Shown here: positions 17,364 through 25,647 of the stretch, in pieces
How the letters are laid out: each line of letters begins with the position of its first letter
Position numbering within the stretch: position 1 is the stretch's first letter
Source: Candidatus Latescibacterota bacterium
Lineage (GTDB): Bacteria; Latescibacterota; UBA2968
Direction of reading: 5' to 3'
DNA: 64,000 nucleotides
Assembly (NCBI GenBank): GCA_022823725.1
Contig: JAJEHL010000050.1
Span: forward strand, 62,001 to 126,000
The notes under the pieces: generated by a model
Told to the model about the DNA's origin: nothing
The model's database searches: none
What the model saw: the letters and a program-made list of their open reading frames with translations, nothing else
Program-made: the position numbers and the translations under genes

Positions 17364-19073
17364 ATGCCTGGTCGCGTTTTGGCTCTTATGGTGGTACTCT
17401 GTGTTCTGATTGTTCAAGATCTATTTGCTGTAGATGGCGTGCAGCGTTGGGTTCTGGCGGTGGGTGCCAATGATGGTGGTGCAAAGCGCGAGACTTTGCA
17501 ATATGCTGTATCGGATGCTCAAAATTTTGTGCAGGTCATGGAAACAATGGGCGGTGTTGATGCTGGCGTTTTGTTATCCGATCCGCGCATTGAACATCTT
17601 GAGGAGGCTTTGCACGCGTTGCACAATCGGGTCGCATCTGCGGAAGCAGCGCGAAGAGAGGTTATTATCTATTATTCGGGCCACGCCGATGAAAATGGCC
17701 TTCGGTTGGGTGAATCGCTTTTTTCCTATGTACGTCTTCGCGATGCAATGGATCGGATGGAAGCCGAAGTGCATATTGCTATTTTGGATGCCTGTGCTTC
17801 TGGCGCAATTACGCGATTGAAGGGCGGACGACGTCAGAAAGCGTTTATGGTGGATGCGTCGTCGGATATGCGGGGGTATGCGTTTTTGACGTCGAGTTCC
17901 GAAAATGAAGCGGCGCAGGAGTCGGATGCGATTGGGGCGTCATTTTTTTCGCATTATCTGGTGTCGGGATTGCGCGGCGCAGCAGATGTGACTGGGGATG
18001 GGCGGGTTACGTTGAATGAAGCTTATCACTTCGCGTTTCAAAATACATTGGAGGGTACGGAGCGCACACAAGGAGGGGCGCAACATCCGGCTTATGATAT
18101 CAAGATGACGGGTACGGGCGATGTGGTGATGACGGATGTGCGGCAGACTTCGGCAGGATTGATTTTGTCGGAGGCACTTCAGGGGCGATTTTTTATTCGA
18201 AATGCCAATCGACAATTGATCGCAGAGTTGTTTAAGCCCGCCGGGCGGCGCGTTGAGTTGGGGCTGGAACCGGGGAAGTATCGCGTTCACATGGCTCGTC
18301 ATATCCAATCGGCTACTGCTTCGGTCGAATTGGAGATGGGACAACGCGAGGTGCTTGACGAAGCTCATTTTGAAATTATTGCGCGAGAAAGCACCACAAT
18401 GCGGGGTGGGATCAAGTATAGCGTAAAACGCTCTCGGGTTGAATTGCGCGGGGGGTATTGGAATCCAGGCGGAGAATCTACGACAATCACAGGCGGATTG
18501 GCGCGGCAAAGTGTAGAGAACTTGATGGGGTCCCTCGCTTATACCTATCAGCTAAACGAAAATTTGGCACTGATGGTTCGATGGGCGGGGTTGATTGCAG
18601 AGGTCAAAAATAATGTGGGTGCTCTGGGCACATCCCAGAGCGTTGTTATTGTTACGCCTCTGCTTTTTGGAGTAAGGTACTATTGGCCTTTGGCACCATC
18701 CCCTTTTCGTCCCTATGTTGTCGCAAGTGCGGGACCGTATTTTTTGCAAGATATTTTGCAAGATGCTCAAGGTAGTTGGCAATATGAACGAGATGAAGAA
18801 GACGAAGAAGACGAAGAAGACGACCGAGAATATAGAGGACAATTGGTGCAAGAGGTGAGGGGGCACGCCACTATCGGAACGTATGTGGGAGGCGGTGTTG
18901 ATTTTGCTATCGGAAGGTATTTAATGCTCGGCGCAAGTGCGGGCTATCACCTGATTGCGAATTTTGCAGAGCCAATAAGAGATCGCAAAAATTTCAGCGG
19001 TCCGGAATTGAGTATTAGTTTGAGTTTGTTGTGGGGGAAAGATGTGGGTGAGGCTAAGAGTATCCGCAGATGA
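17364..19073 (+). CDS. exported caspase-like (C14) protein with C-terminal outer-membrane barrel, copy B
   Basis: A 569-residue paralogue of the gene at 14074. The signal peptide is about 1-22. The dyad is His107 (YYSGHADENG) and Cys144 (ILDACASGA), and the EF-hand-like loop is DVTGDGRVTLNEA. A stretch of about 90 residues after the Cys (from SGAITRLKGG onward) is nearly identical to copy A, whereas the barrels differ strongly. The barrel (about 375-560) carries an acidic loop made of repeated Asp-Glu-Glu units around residue 478, absent from copy A, and a 10-residue tail after the last strand. The ATG at 17364 follows AGAAGGAGG by about 10 nt. Confidence 0.82.
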   Translation: MPGRVLALMVVLCVLIVQDLFAVDGVQRWVLAVGANDGGAKRETLQYAVSDAQNFVQVMETMGGVDAGVLLSDPRIEHLEEALHALHNRVASAEAARREVIIYYSGHADENGLRLGESLFSYVRLRDAMDRMEAEVHIAILDACASGAITRLKGGRRQKAFMVDASSDMRGYAFLTSSSENEAAQESDAIGASFFSHYLVSGLRGAADVTGDGRVTLNEAYHFAFQNTLEGTERTQGGAQHPAYDIKMTGTGDVVMTDVRQTSAGLILSEALQGRFFIRNANRQLIAELFKPAGRRVELGLEPGKYRVHMARHIQSATASVELEMGQREVLDEAHFEIIARESTTMRGGIKYSVKRSRVELRGGYWNPGGESTTITGGLARQSVENLMGSLAYTYQLNENLALMVRWAGLIAEVKNNVGALGTSQSVVIVTPLLFGVRYYWPLAPSPFRPYVVASAGPYFLQDILQDAQGSWQYERDEEDEEDEEDDREYRGQLVQEVRGHATIGTYVGGGVDFAIGRYLMLGASAGYHLIANFAEPIRDRKNFSGPELSISLSLLWGKDVGEAKSIRR

Positions 19074-19146
19074 ATATGTGGATACGGATGCAGTCCACCC
19101 TATCCGTAAGAGTAGTTTGTTCACTCACTGCTATAAGGAGGAAATC

Positions 19147-20271
19147 ATGTGGAAATGGATGCTGTTCACCTTATTCCTGATTTCACTGTTGATTTACCCG
19201 CTTTCTGCACAGAACAACTTTTCCCTGTCGCTGGATGTGGATGGTTCTGCAGGCGATCAAGCAGTCACATCTTTGGATGTGTCTGCAAATGAAGTGATTG
19301 CCATTCAAATTTTTGGTAGAGATGTTCAGAATACAAATGGCATTACCACGCGCTTTGAATACGATGCGAGTCAAGTTGTTTACGAAGGGTTTGATGCGGG
19401 AAGTATTTTGCCGAATGCCCATGTGCTTTCAGAGCAAGGCACCAATCCGACCTTTGTAGGGATTGGCCTGGCGTCTTTTGGAAGTCAAGTCACTGTCAAC
19501 AGCGGTTTGGTTGGCACCATTCGCTTTCGCACGACAGCCGCGTTTTCAGGCACTGAGATTCGTCTGGTGCGTGGTGACTTTGTCCGGGGTGGACAAATTG
19601 AGACTGTGGTCCTGAATATACGCATTGCGTTGCAAGTTTCTGACGCGCCTTCTTCGGACTTTAACGGCGATGGGATAGTCAATCTTGCCGATTTTTTGCT
19701 GTTTGTATCCAGGTTTGGGTCACGTCAAGGTGATGGGATGTACGAAACGCTGTACGATCTGGATAGAGATAGTGTGATTGGAATTTCCGATTTTCTGATC
19801 TTTGTAAGCGATTTTGGCAAACGAGTATCATCACCCGTATCTCCTCCAGTGCCTCCGCCGCCTACTGGTTCAGTGACGATGCCAGGAGTCCGTCTCCTGC
19901 AATTGGCACAGAATTATGGCGATGTGGAATACCTGACATATTCTCCCGATGGTTCTCAGATCGCGTTTGTGTCGGAGCGTGGAGATAATGATGCGATTTA
20001 TGTGATGAATGCCGATGGTAGCAACCCCATCCGATTGACGCAGAATTATGACGATGTGGAATACTTGGCGTATTCTCCTGATGGTTCTCAGATTGCGTTT
20101 GTGTCGGAACGTGGAGATAATGATGCGATTTATGTGATGAATGCCGATGGTAGCAATCCCATCCGATTGACGCAGAGCTATGACGACATTGAATATCTCG
20201 CCTGGTCTTCCGATGGCTCGGAGGTTATCATTTTTTTAGATCGCTACGATGATGACTACGATGATGATTAG
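19147..20271 (+). CDS. secreted protein: cohesin-like, dockerin-like and TolB/PD40 repeats
   Basis: A 374-residue protein with a signal peptide (1-21, ending PLSAQ). Residues 22-165 are a beta-sandwich resembling cohesin domains (IAIQIFGRDVQNTNGITTRF, GLVGTIRFRTTAAFSG). Residues about 168-225 carry paired calcium loops (DFNGDGIVNLADFLLF, DLDRDSVIGISDFLIF) like a dockerin. After a Pro-rich linker come PD40/TolB-type blades (YSPDGSQIAFVSERG) of 44 residues, two full and one broken. The final blade ends in an Asp-rich tail. Too few blades remain for a closed propeller. AAGGAGG lies 6 nt before the ATG. It is probably a surface or extracellular adhesion protein. Confidence 0.75.
   Translation: MWKWMLFTLFLISLLIYPLSAQNNFSLSLDVDGSAGDQAVTSLDVSANEVIAIQIFGRDVQNTNGITTRFEYDASQVVYEGFDAGSILPNAHVLSEQGTNPTFVGIGLASFGSQVTVNSGLVGTIRFRTTAAFSGTEIRLVRGDFVRGGQIETVVLNIRIALQVSDAPSSDFNGDGIVNLADFLLFVSRFGSRQGDGMYETLYDLDRDSVIGISDFLIFVSDFGKRVSSPVSPPVPPPPTGSVTMPGVRLLQLAQNYGDVEYLTYSPDGSQIAFVSERGDNDAIYVMNADGSNPIRLTQNYDDVEYLAYSPDGSQIAFVSERGDNDAIYVMNADGSNPIRLTQSYDDIEYLAWSSDGSEVIIFLDRYDDDYDDD
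19909..20223 (+). repeat. 132-bp in-frame tandem repeat (PD40 blades)
   Basis: The 132-bp unit (44 codons) beginning at 19909 recurs at 20041 with only a few base differences, and a third partial, more diverged copy starts near 20173. This points to recent unequal exchange within the gene. Confidence 0.85.
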
Positions 20272-20453
20272 ATCGCGACGAGTCCGAGGATCCTCCTTTG
20301 CGGAATCTCTCTATGTAAAATTGCTGTATCCAATTTACGGAGCCTCTTTTATTTTTAAAACCTGCAAAATATCTAATATAGTGCTGTAAAAATAATTATA
20401 TTACTTTACATAAAAAATGAATTGATCTCTGCCGGCCTGTAGAGGAGGGCTCC

Positions 20454-23400
20454 ATGGATAAACAAATCACTTTCTCTATTTCCTCACAAATAAGCCCCTT
20501 CCTTTTGAAAAGTGTTAAACAGGTCTTCAAAAAAGGGTTGTTATTTATAACCGCTCTGATATTGCTATTATTTGTAGGGCAAGCCTCTGCTGGGCCCAAT
20601 GCCAATGCAATTTTGTCGCTTGATTTGATTGCAGATGGGGGAACTGGCAATCAGAGAGATGATGGCGTCACCTCAGGTAAAGTGTCTGGACAGGACACAG
20701 ATAATACCGCACCGTCTCCCGATTTTGACGGGGATGGTGTGGTAGGTACCTCCGACTTTTTGTTATTTATAGATCGCTTCGGATCAATGCGTGGAGATGG
20801 GAGATATGAAGCGAAGTATGATCTGGATGGCAACGGTGTGATAGGGATTCCAGATTTTTCGATTTTGGTGGATAACTTCGGCAAGGAGATACCTAAATCT
20901 GGTGGCGATGTGGAGATGGTTTCTATTCCAGATTCGAATCTGCGTGCTGTGGTTGAGGACAGTCTGAGCAAGACGAGTGGTGCGCCGATTACCCGCGCAG
21001 AGATGGCGAGTTTGACGCGCCTTGAGGCACCGGATAAGACCATTAGCGATTTGACGGGTCTCGAGTTTGCAACCAATCTCACATGGCTGAGTCTTGCCCG
21101 CAACAGTGTCTCAGATGTATCCGCATTGTCTAACTTGACCAATCTGACACAGCTATATCTTCAGGGCAATGACCTATCAGACGTGTCTGCCTTGTCTGCC
21201 TTGACCAATCTGACCCGGCTGAGTCTTCAGGATAACAACATCTCTGATGTGTCTGCGCTATCTAACTTGACGAGCCTGACCCGGCTGTATCTTCATACTA
21301 ATCGCATCTCAGATGTATCTGCCCTTTCTAACTTGACCGATCTAACCACGTTGGATCTTCAGCGCAATCGCATCACAGATATATCTTCATTGTCTAACTT
21401 GACGAGCCTGACATGGCTGAGTCTTGCTCGCAATAGGATCTCAGATGTGTCTGTGTTGTCTAACTTCACAGCCTTGGCCCGGCTGTATCTTCAGGACAAT
21501 AGTATCTCGGACGTATCTGCACTATCCAATTTGACAGCGCTGACCCGGCTGAGTCTTCACACCAACAGCATCTCAAATATATCTGCGTTGTCTAATTTGA
21601 CCAATTTGACACAGCTATATCTTCAGAGCAATCGCATCTCGGACCTTGCTCCTCTGGTAGCAAATACAGGGCTGGATGCGGGAGATGTGGTCGATATAAG
21701 AAATAACCCCCTGAGTGAGACATCAATCAATACGCACATTCCAGCGCTTCAAAGCAGAGGGGTTACGGTAGAGTCTGATGCGACTGAAATAGTGTCTATT
21801 CCCGATGACAACCTGCGAGCTTTGATTGCGGATAGTCTTGGCAAGGCGAGCAATGCATCAATCATTCGTGCTGACATGGCGAGCTTGACGCGCCTTGAGG
21901 CTCCGGATAAGACCATTAGCGATTTGACTGGTCTCGAGTTTGCAACCAATCTAACATGGTTAAGCCTTGCCCGAAATAGTATCACAGATATATCCGCGCT
22001 GTCTAACTTGACCAATTTGACACAGCTATATCTTCAGAGCAACGGTCTATCAGATGTATCTTCGTTGTCTAACTTGACCAGTCTGACCCGGCTGAGTCTT
22101 CACACCAACAGCATCTCAAATATATCTGCCTTGTCTGCCTTGACGAGCCTGACCCGGTTGTATCTTCATACCAATAGCATCTCAGATATATCTGTACTAT
22201 CTAACTTGACCAATTTGACCACGTTGGATCTTCAGGGCAATAGTATCACAGATATATCTTCGCTGTCTAACTTGACCAGTCTGACATGGCTGAGTCTTGC
22301 TCGCAACAGTCTCTCAGATGTGTCATCACTGTCAGGCTTGACATCCCTGACCCGGCTGTATCTTCAGGGTAACAGTATCTCTTCTATATCTTCTTTATCT
22401 AACCTGACTGCTCTGACTCGACTGAGTCTTCAGACCAACAGCATCTCAAATATATCTGCGTTGTCTAACTTGACCAATTTGACACAGCTATATCTTCAGA
22501 GCAATCGCATCTCGGACCTTGCTCCTCTGGTCGCAAACACGGGGCTTGGCACAGGAGATAGAGTTAATGTAAATGGTAATCCCCTGAGCACGACTTCAAT
22601 CAACACACATATTCCAGCACTTCAGAACAGAGGGGTTACAGTAGAATTTGATGCTACTGCGGTATCCATACCCGATGTCAACCTGCGTGCTGTGATTGAG
22701 GACAGTCTTGGCAAGACGAGCGGTGTACCAATCACCCGGGCTGAGATGGCGAGCTTGACACGCCTTGCGGCACCGGATAAGACCATTAGCGATTTGACTG
22801 GCCTTGAGTTTGCAACCAATCTGACATGGCTGAGCCTTGCTCGTAACAGCATCTTGGATGTGTCATCACTATCAGGCTTGACAGCCCTGACTCGGCTGTA
22901 TCTTCAGGGTAACAGCATCTCGGATGTATCTGCGTTGTCTAACTTGACTGCTCTGACTCGACTGAGTCTTCAGACCAACAGCATCTCAAATATATCTGCG
23001 TTGTCTAACTTGACTAATTTGACGCAGCTATATCTTCGTACCAATAGGATCTCGGACCTTGCTCCACTGGTCGCAAACACCGGACTGGATACAGGAGATA
23101 TAGTTGATGTACGAAGTAATCCCCTGAGCGCGACATCAATCAACACACATATTCCTGCACTTCAAAGCAGGGGAGTTACGATAGAATTTGACAGAGGTAA
23201 TCAGGGCAATCAGGGCAATCAAGGTGATCAAGGTGGTCAGAACGATCAGGATAATTCAGATGATGACGATAGCGACGACGATAGCGACGATGATAAGGAT
23301 GACGACGATAAGGATGACGACAAAGACGACGATGATGACGACGATGATAAGGACGATGATAAGGATGATGACGATGATGACGACGATGATAAGGACGACG

Positions 23401-23531
23401 ATAAGGATGATGACGATGATGACGATAAGGACGATGATGATAAAAGAGAGGATACGGACCGTCGCCATCGCGCTGGGCGAACTTCTTCTGAGAAAATGGG
23501 TAAACAGCCTGCGCCAAAACCGACTAAGTAA
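20454..23531 (+). CDS. surface leucine-rich-repeat protein with dockerin-like module and Asp/Lys-rich tail
   Basis: A 1025-residue protein. An N-terminal hydrophobic signal (about 28-47, ITALILLLFVGQASAG) is followed by paired calcium loops (DFDGDGVVGTSDFLLF, DLDGNGVIGIPDFSIL, about 90-145). Three large LRR blocks then start near residues 155, 445 and 735, each opening with a SIPD.NLR cap-like helix segment and DLTGLEFATNLTWLSLARN. The repeats are 22 residues with the internalin pattern LTNLTQLYLQ.N.ISDVSAL. After the last block come GNQ repeats and about 75 residues of Asp with interspersed Lys, ending in a basic segment. Internalin-like proteins bind other surfaces. GGAGGG lies 5 nt before the ATG. 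Retention of the tail at the surface is unclear. Confidence 0.85.
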   Translation: MDKQITFSISSQISPFLLKSVKQVFKKGLLFITALILLLFVGQASAGPNANAILSLDLIADGGTGNQRDDGVTSGKVSGQDTDNTAPSPDFDGDGVVGTSDFLLFIDRFGSMRGDGRYEAKYDLDGNGVIGIPDFSILVDNFGKEIPKSGGDVEMVSIPDSNLRAVVEDSLSKTSGAPITRAEMASLTRLEAPDKTISDLTGLEFATNLTWLSLARNSVSDVSALSNLTNLTQLYLQGNDLSDVSALSALTNLTRLSLQDNNISDVSALSNLTSLTRLYLHTNRISDVSALSNLTDLTTLDLQRNRITDISSLSNLTSLTWLSLARNRISDVSVLSNFTALARLYLQDNSISDVSALSNLTALTRLSLHTNSISNISALSNLTNLTQLYLQSNRISDLAPLVANTGLDAGDVVDIRNNPLSETSINTHIPALQSRGVTVESDATEIVSIPDDNLRALIADSLGKASNASIIRADMASLTRLEAPDKTISDLTGLEFATNLTWLSLARNSITDISALSNLTNLTQLYLQSNGLSDVSSLSNLTSLTRLSLHTNSISNISALSALTSLTRLYLHTNSISDISVLSNLTNLTTLDLQGNSITDISSLSNLTSLTWLSLARNSLSDVSSLSGLTSLTRLYLQGNSISSISSLSNLTALTRLSLQTNSISNISALSNLTNLTQLYLQSNRISDLAPLVANTGLGTGDRVNVNGNPLSTTSINTHIPALQNRGVTVEFDATAVSIPDVNLRAVIEDSLGKTSGVPITRAEMASLTRLAAPDKTISDLTGLEFATNLTWLSLARNSILDVSSLSGLTALTRLYLQGNSISDVSALSNLTALTRLSLQTNSISNISALSNLTNLTQLYLRTNRISDLAPLVANTGLDTGDIVDVRSNPLSATSINTHIPALQSRGVTIEFDRGNQGNQGNQGDQGGQNDQDNSDDDDSDDDSDDDKDDDDKDDDKDDDDDDDDKDDDKDDDDDDDDDKDDDKDDDDDDDKDDDDKREDTDRRHRAGRTSSEKMGKQPAPKPTK

Positions 23532-23547
23532 GCCGCATAAATTCATC

Positions 23548-23582
23548 AAAAAAAGCCAAATAAAATGGCTGGCATTTTTTTT
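23548..23582 (+). terminator. probable terminator of the LRR gene
   Basis: A7 and AGCCA, a 7-nt loop, TGGCT, then GGCA and eight T. The core stem is only 5 bp, though flanking A/T runs can extend it imperfectly. It lies 16 nt after the stop codon. Confidence 0.55.
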
Positions 23583-23690
23583 AGATCATAGATGGTGTTA
23601 GCCACGCTCTGAAATTCTTTTTCATTCTCGTTGCATCCGCAGTTAAATGTTATTACAATTTGTTGAATTTTCAGATCGTCAAAATATTTT

Positions 23691-23715
23691 ACCGCACCGC
23701 ACCGCACCGCACCGC
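23691..23715 (+). repeat. ACCGC pentamer repeat, five copies
   Basis: Five exact tandem copies of ACCGC end 20 nt before the ATG of the ankyrin gene, just upstream of its ribosome site. Repeats of this kind change copy number by slippage and could alter promoter or leader spacing. Confidence 0.9.
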
Positions 23716-23735
23716 GACGAGAAAGGAAGGAAAGC

Positions 23736-24155
23736 ATGTCACAAAATAATTCTGCTATTGCACCAGAACTCGTCAACCAATTTGTCCAAGATGCCCACGG
23801 CGACTTCGACAGTGTGAAAAAGCTGCTTGAGAAAGAACCGGCGCTCGTCAATTCTTGCTGGGATTGGGGAGGCGGCGACTGGGAAACAGGACTGGGCGCA
23901 GCAGCACACAGGGGTCGCAAGGACATTGCCGAGTTTTTGCTAAACAAGGGCGCGCGTATCGATTTATTTGCCGCGGCCATGCTGGGTAAGCTCAAAATCG
24001 TACAGGCGGTGGTGAACGACAATCCAGCGGTTGTAAATGAAAAGGGACCACACGGGATTGCGCTGATGACCCATGCCAAAAAGGGGGGCAAGGAGTCGGC
24101 AGAAGTTGTGAAGTTTCTGCAGTCCGTTGGCAAGTCGGCCAAAAAGAAGGCGTAA
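23736..24155 (+). CDS. small ankyrin-repeat protein
   Basis: A 139-residue protein without signal peptide or membrane helix. Ankyrin-type helix pairs are visible: DFDSVKKLLEKEPALVN, GLGAAAHRGRKDIAEFLLNKGA, DLFAAAMLGKLKIVQAVV and ALMTHAKKGGKESAEVVKFL, with the typical N-A-hydrophobic turns, and a Lys-rich end. Ankyrin proteins bind other proteins, and no catalytic motif is present. AAAGGAAGG lies about 6 nt before the ATG. It is a single-gene unit between the LRR gene and the Fic gene. The 275-nt gap after it contains inverted repeats but no gene. Confidence 0.82.
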   Translation: MSQNNSAIAPELVNQFVQDAHGDFDSVKKLLEKEPALVNSCWDWGGGDWETGLGAAAHRGRKDIAEFLLNKGARIDLFAAAMLGKLKIVQAVVNDNPAVVNEKGPHGIALMTHAKKGGKESAEVVKFLQSVGKSAKKKA

Positions 24156-24232
24156 CAGAGACGCGGGACCACACGGATGGATGGACATCTGTCTAAAGAT
24201 GATGCTTTTCTTATTTACCTATTCTTGTTGTG

Positions 24233-24264
24233 TTATTAGCGAATATCGGCATTAACGCTAATAA
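24233..24264. repeat. inverted repeat TTATTAGCG / CGCTAATAA
   Basis: Perfect 9-bp arms at 24233-24241 and 24256-24264 around 14 nt. It is flanked by a second pair, ATGATGCTT (about 24200) and AAGCATCAT (from 24263), so the whole can fold as a larger stem. No T-run follows it. Confidence 0.6.
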
Positions 24265-24354
24265 GCATCATTCTTGTTTTCAAATGTGAAGATAAGAGGG
24301 GAGCAGGAGGGATACTCTACGGGTTTCTGGCACTCTTTCTTGCGTTTTTATATG

Positions 24355-24404
24355 GTCTAATTTAGACTTTATGCATAAATTTTAATAAGTGTGTGACTTA
24401 TTAA
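24355..24404 (+). promoter_or_regulatory. two operator-like palindromes before the Fic gene
   Basis: GTCTAA-T-TTAGAC (24355-24367) is a perfect 13-bp palindrome. TTAATAAGT-N5-ACTTATTAA (24382-24404) has perfect 9-bp arms. Both lie 27-76 nt before the Fic start codon, where a repressor would act. The Fic protein's own winged-helix C-terminus makes autoregulation possible, but that is inference. Confidence 0.55.
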
Positions 24405-24430
24405 GTTATGCTTAACAAGGAAGCTTCTCT

Positions 24431-25591
24431 ATGAAACGCGGCGAGACCGGACGATACGAAACTACGACCATTGTTGGTGAGACAGTACGAGCTTTTGTAC
24501 CCGCCCGCCTGCCGCCCAGGCCCTCGCTGGATTTGGCAGCCCTACAAAGCCCTCTGGAGAAGGCGTTGCTGGCACTGGGTCGTTTGGATAGCCTTGCCGT
24601 ATTGCTACCCGATACCCACCTTCTTCTTTATACCTATATCCGCAAGGAAGCAGTGCTGTCCTCTCAAATTGAGGGCACCCAATCTTCGCTATCAGATTTT
24701 TTATTGTCCGAGTTAAAAGAGTTGCCAGGAACACCACTTGACGATGTCATTGAGGTCTCGAATTATGTGGCAGCACTGGAACACGGATTACACCGCATGC
24801 GCGATGGATTCCCGCTTTGCAATCGCCTCATCCGCGAAATTCATGCCAAATTACTCTCACAGGGACGCGGTAGCGACAAAGCACCGGGTGAGTTTCGACG
24901 CTCGCAAAACTGGATAGGCGGCAGCCGTCCCGGAACCGCACGCTTCGTACCTCCGCCAGCACACGCCGTTCCCGATTGTATGTCCGATTTGGAGCGTTTT
25001 ATCCATACGCGGGATTTAGGGGTGTCTGCGCTCCTGCGGGCGGGACTCGCCCACGTACAATTCGAGACCATCCACCCTTTTCTCGACGGCAATGGACGGG
25101 TCGGTCGCCTGCTGATCACGTTCATGCTGTGTCACGACGGGATATTGCGCGAGCCGTTGCTGTATTTGAGCCTCTATTTCAAACAATATCGAGAGGATTA
25201 TTACGCGCTTCTGAATGATGTGCGGCAAAACGGCGACTGGGAAGCGTGGCTATTGTTCTTTCTCGAAGGCGTGACCCAGACCGCAGAGGGGGCTGTTCAG
25301 ACCGCGCAGCGATTGTTATCCCTGTTTCAGAAAGATCAGTTGAGATTACAACAGACGGGCCGTGTGGCAGGTTCGGCATTGCGCGTTCACCAGGTGTTGC
25401 AGGAACGCCCAATAGCATCACTCCAGGAGCTTGCCAATCGTGCGGAACTTTCGTTTCCTGCGGTTACCGCTGGGATGCAGATACTCGAAAAACTCGGCGT
25501 GGCACGCGAATTGACGGGCAAAAAGCGGAATCGACTTTTCGGCTATGATCAATACCTTGCCATTCTCGGCGAGGGGACCGAAGTGCTATGA
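24431..25591 (+). CDS. Fic-domain AMPylase-type protein with C-terminal winged helix
   Basis: A 386-residue protein. An N-terminal helical segment contains SSQIEGTQSS near residue 78, matching the inhibitory (S/T)xxxE(G/N) motif placed before the Fic core (class II). The Fic core carries HPFLDGNGRVGR near residue 217, with catalytic His, Asp and the two Arg residues intact. Residues about 310-385 look like a winged helix (SLQELANRAELSFPAVTAGM). Fic enzymes transfer AMP to target hydroxyls; the target here is unknown. AAGGAAG lies 7 nt before the ATG. It is transcribed alone and converges on the ybdK-like gene. Confidence 0.92.
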   Translation: MKRGETGRYETTTIVGETVRAFVPARLPPRPSLDLAALQSPLEKALLALGRLDSLAVLLPDTHLLLYTYIRKEAVLSSQIEGTQSSLSDFLLSELKELPGTPLDDVIEVSNYVAALEHGLHRMRDGFPLCNRLIREIHAKLLSQGRGSDKAPGEFRRSQNWIGGSRPGTARFVPPPAHAVPDCMSDLERFIHTRDLGVSALLRAGLAHVQFETIHPFLDGNGRVGRLLITFMLCHDGILREPLLYLSLYFKQYREDYYALLNDVRQNGDWEAWLLFFLEGVTQTAEGAVQTAQRLLSLFQKDQLRLQQTGRVAGSALRVHQVLQERPIASLQELANRAELSFPAVTAGMQILEKLGVARELTGKKRNRLFGYDQYLAILGEGTEVL

Positions 25592-25647
25592 ACATGAAGA
25601 CGCTATTGAGGTGATATGTTTGACCGCTGGGACCGGGGCGAGATGGA

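Noticed and set aside
23270-23450. Asp-rich repeat region as a CRISPR-like or regulatory repeat
   Set aside because: It is in-frame coding low complexity (GAT/GAC with AAG) of the LRR protein tail, with no regular spacer structure.
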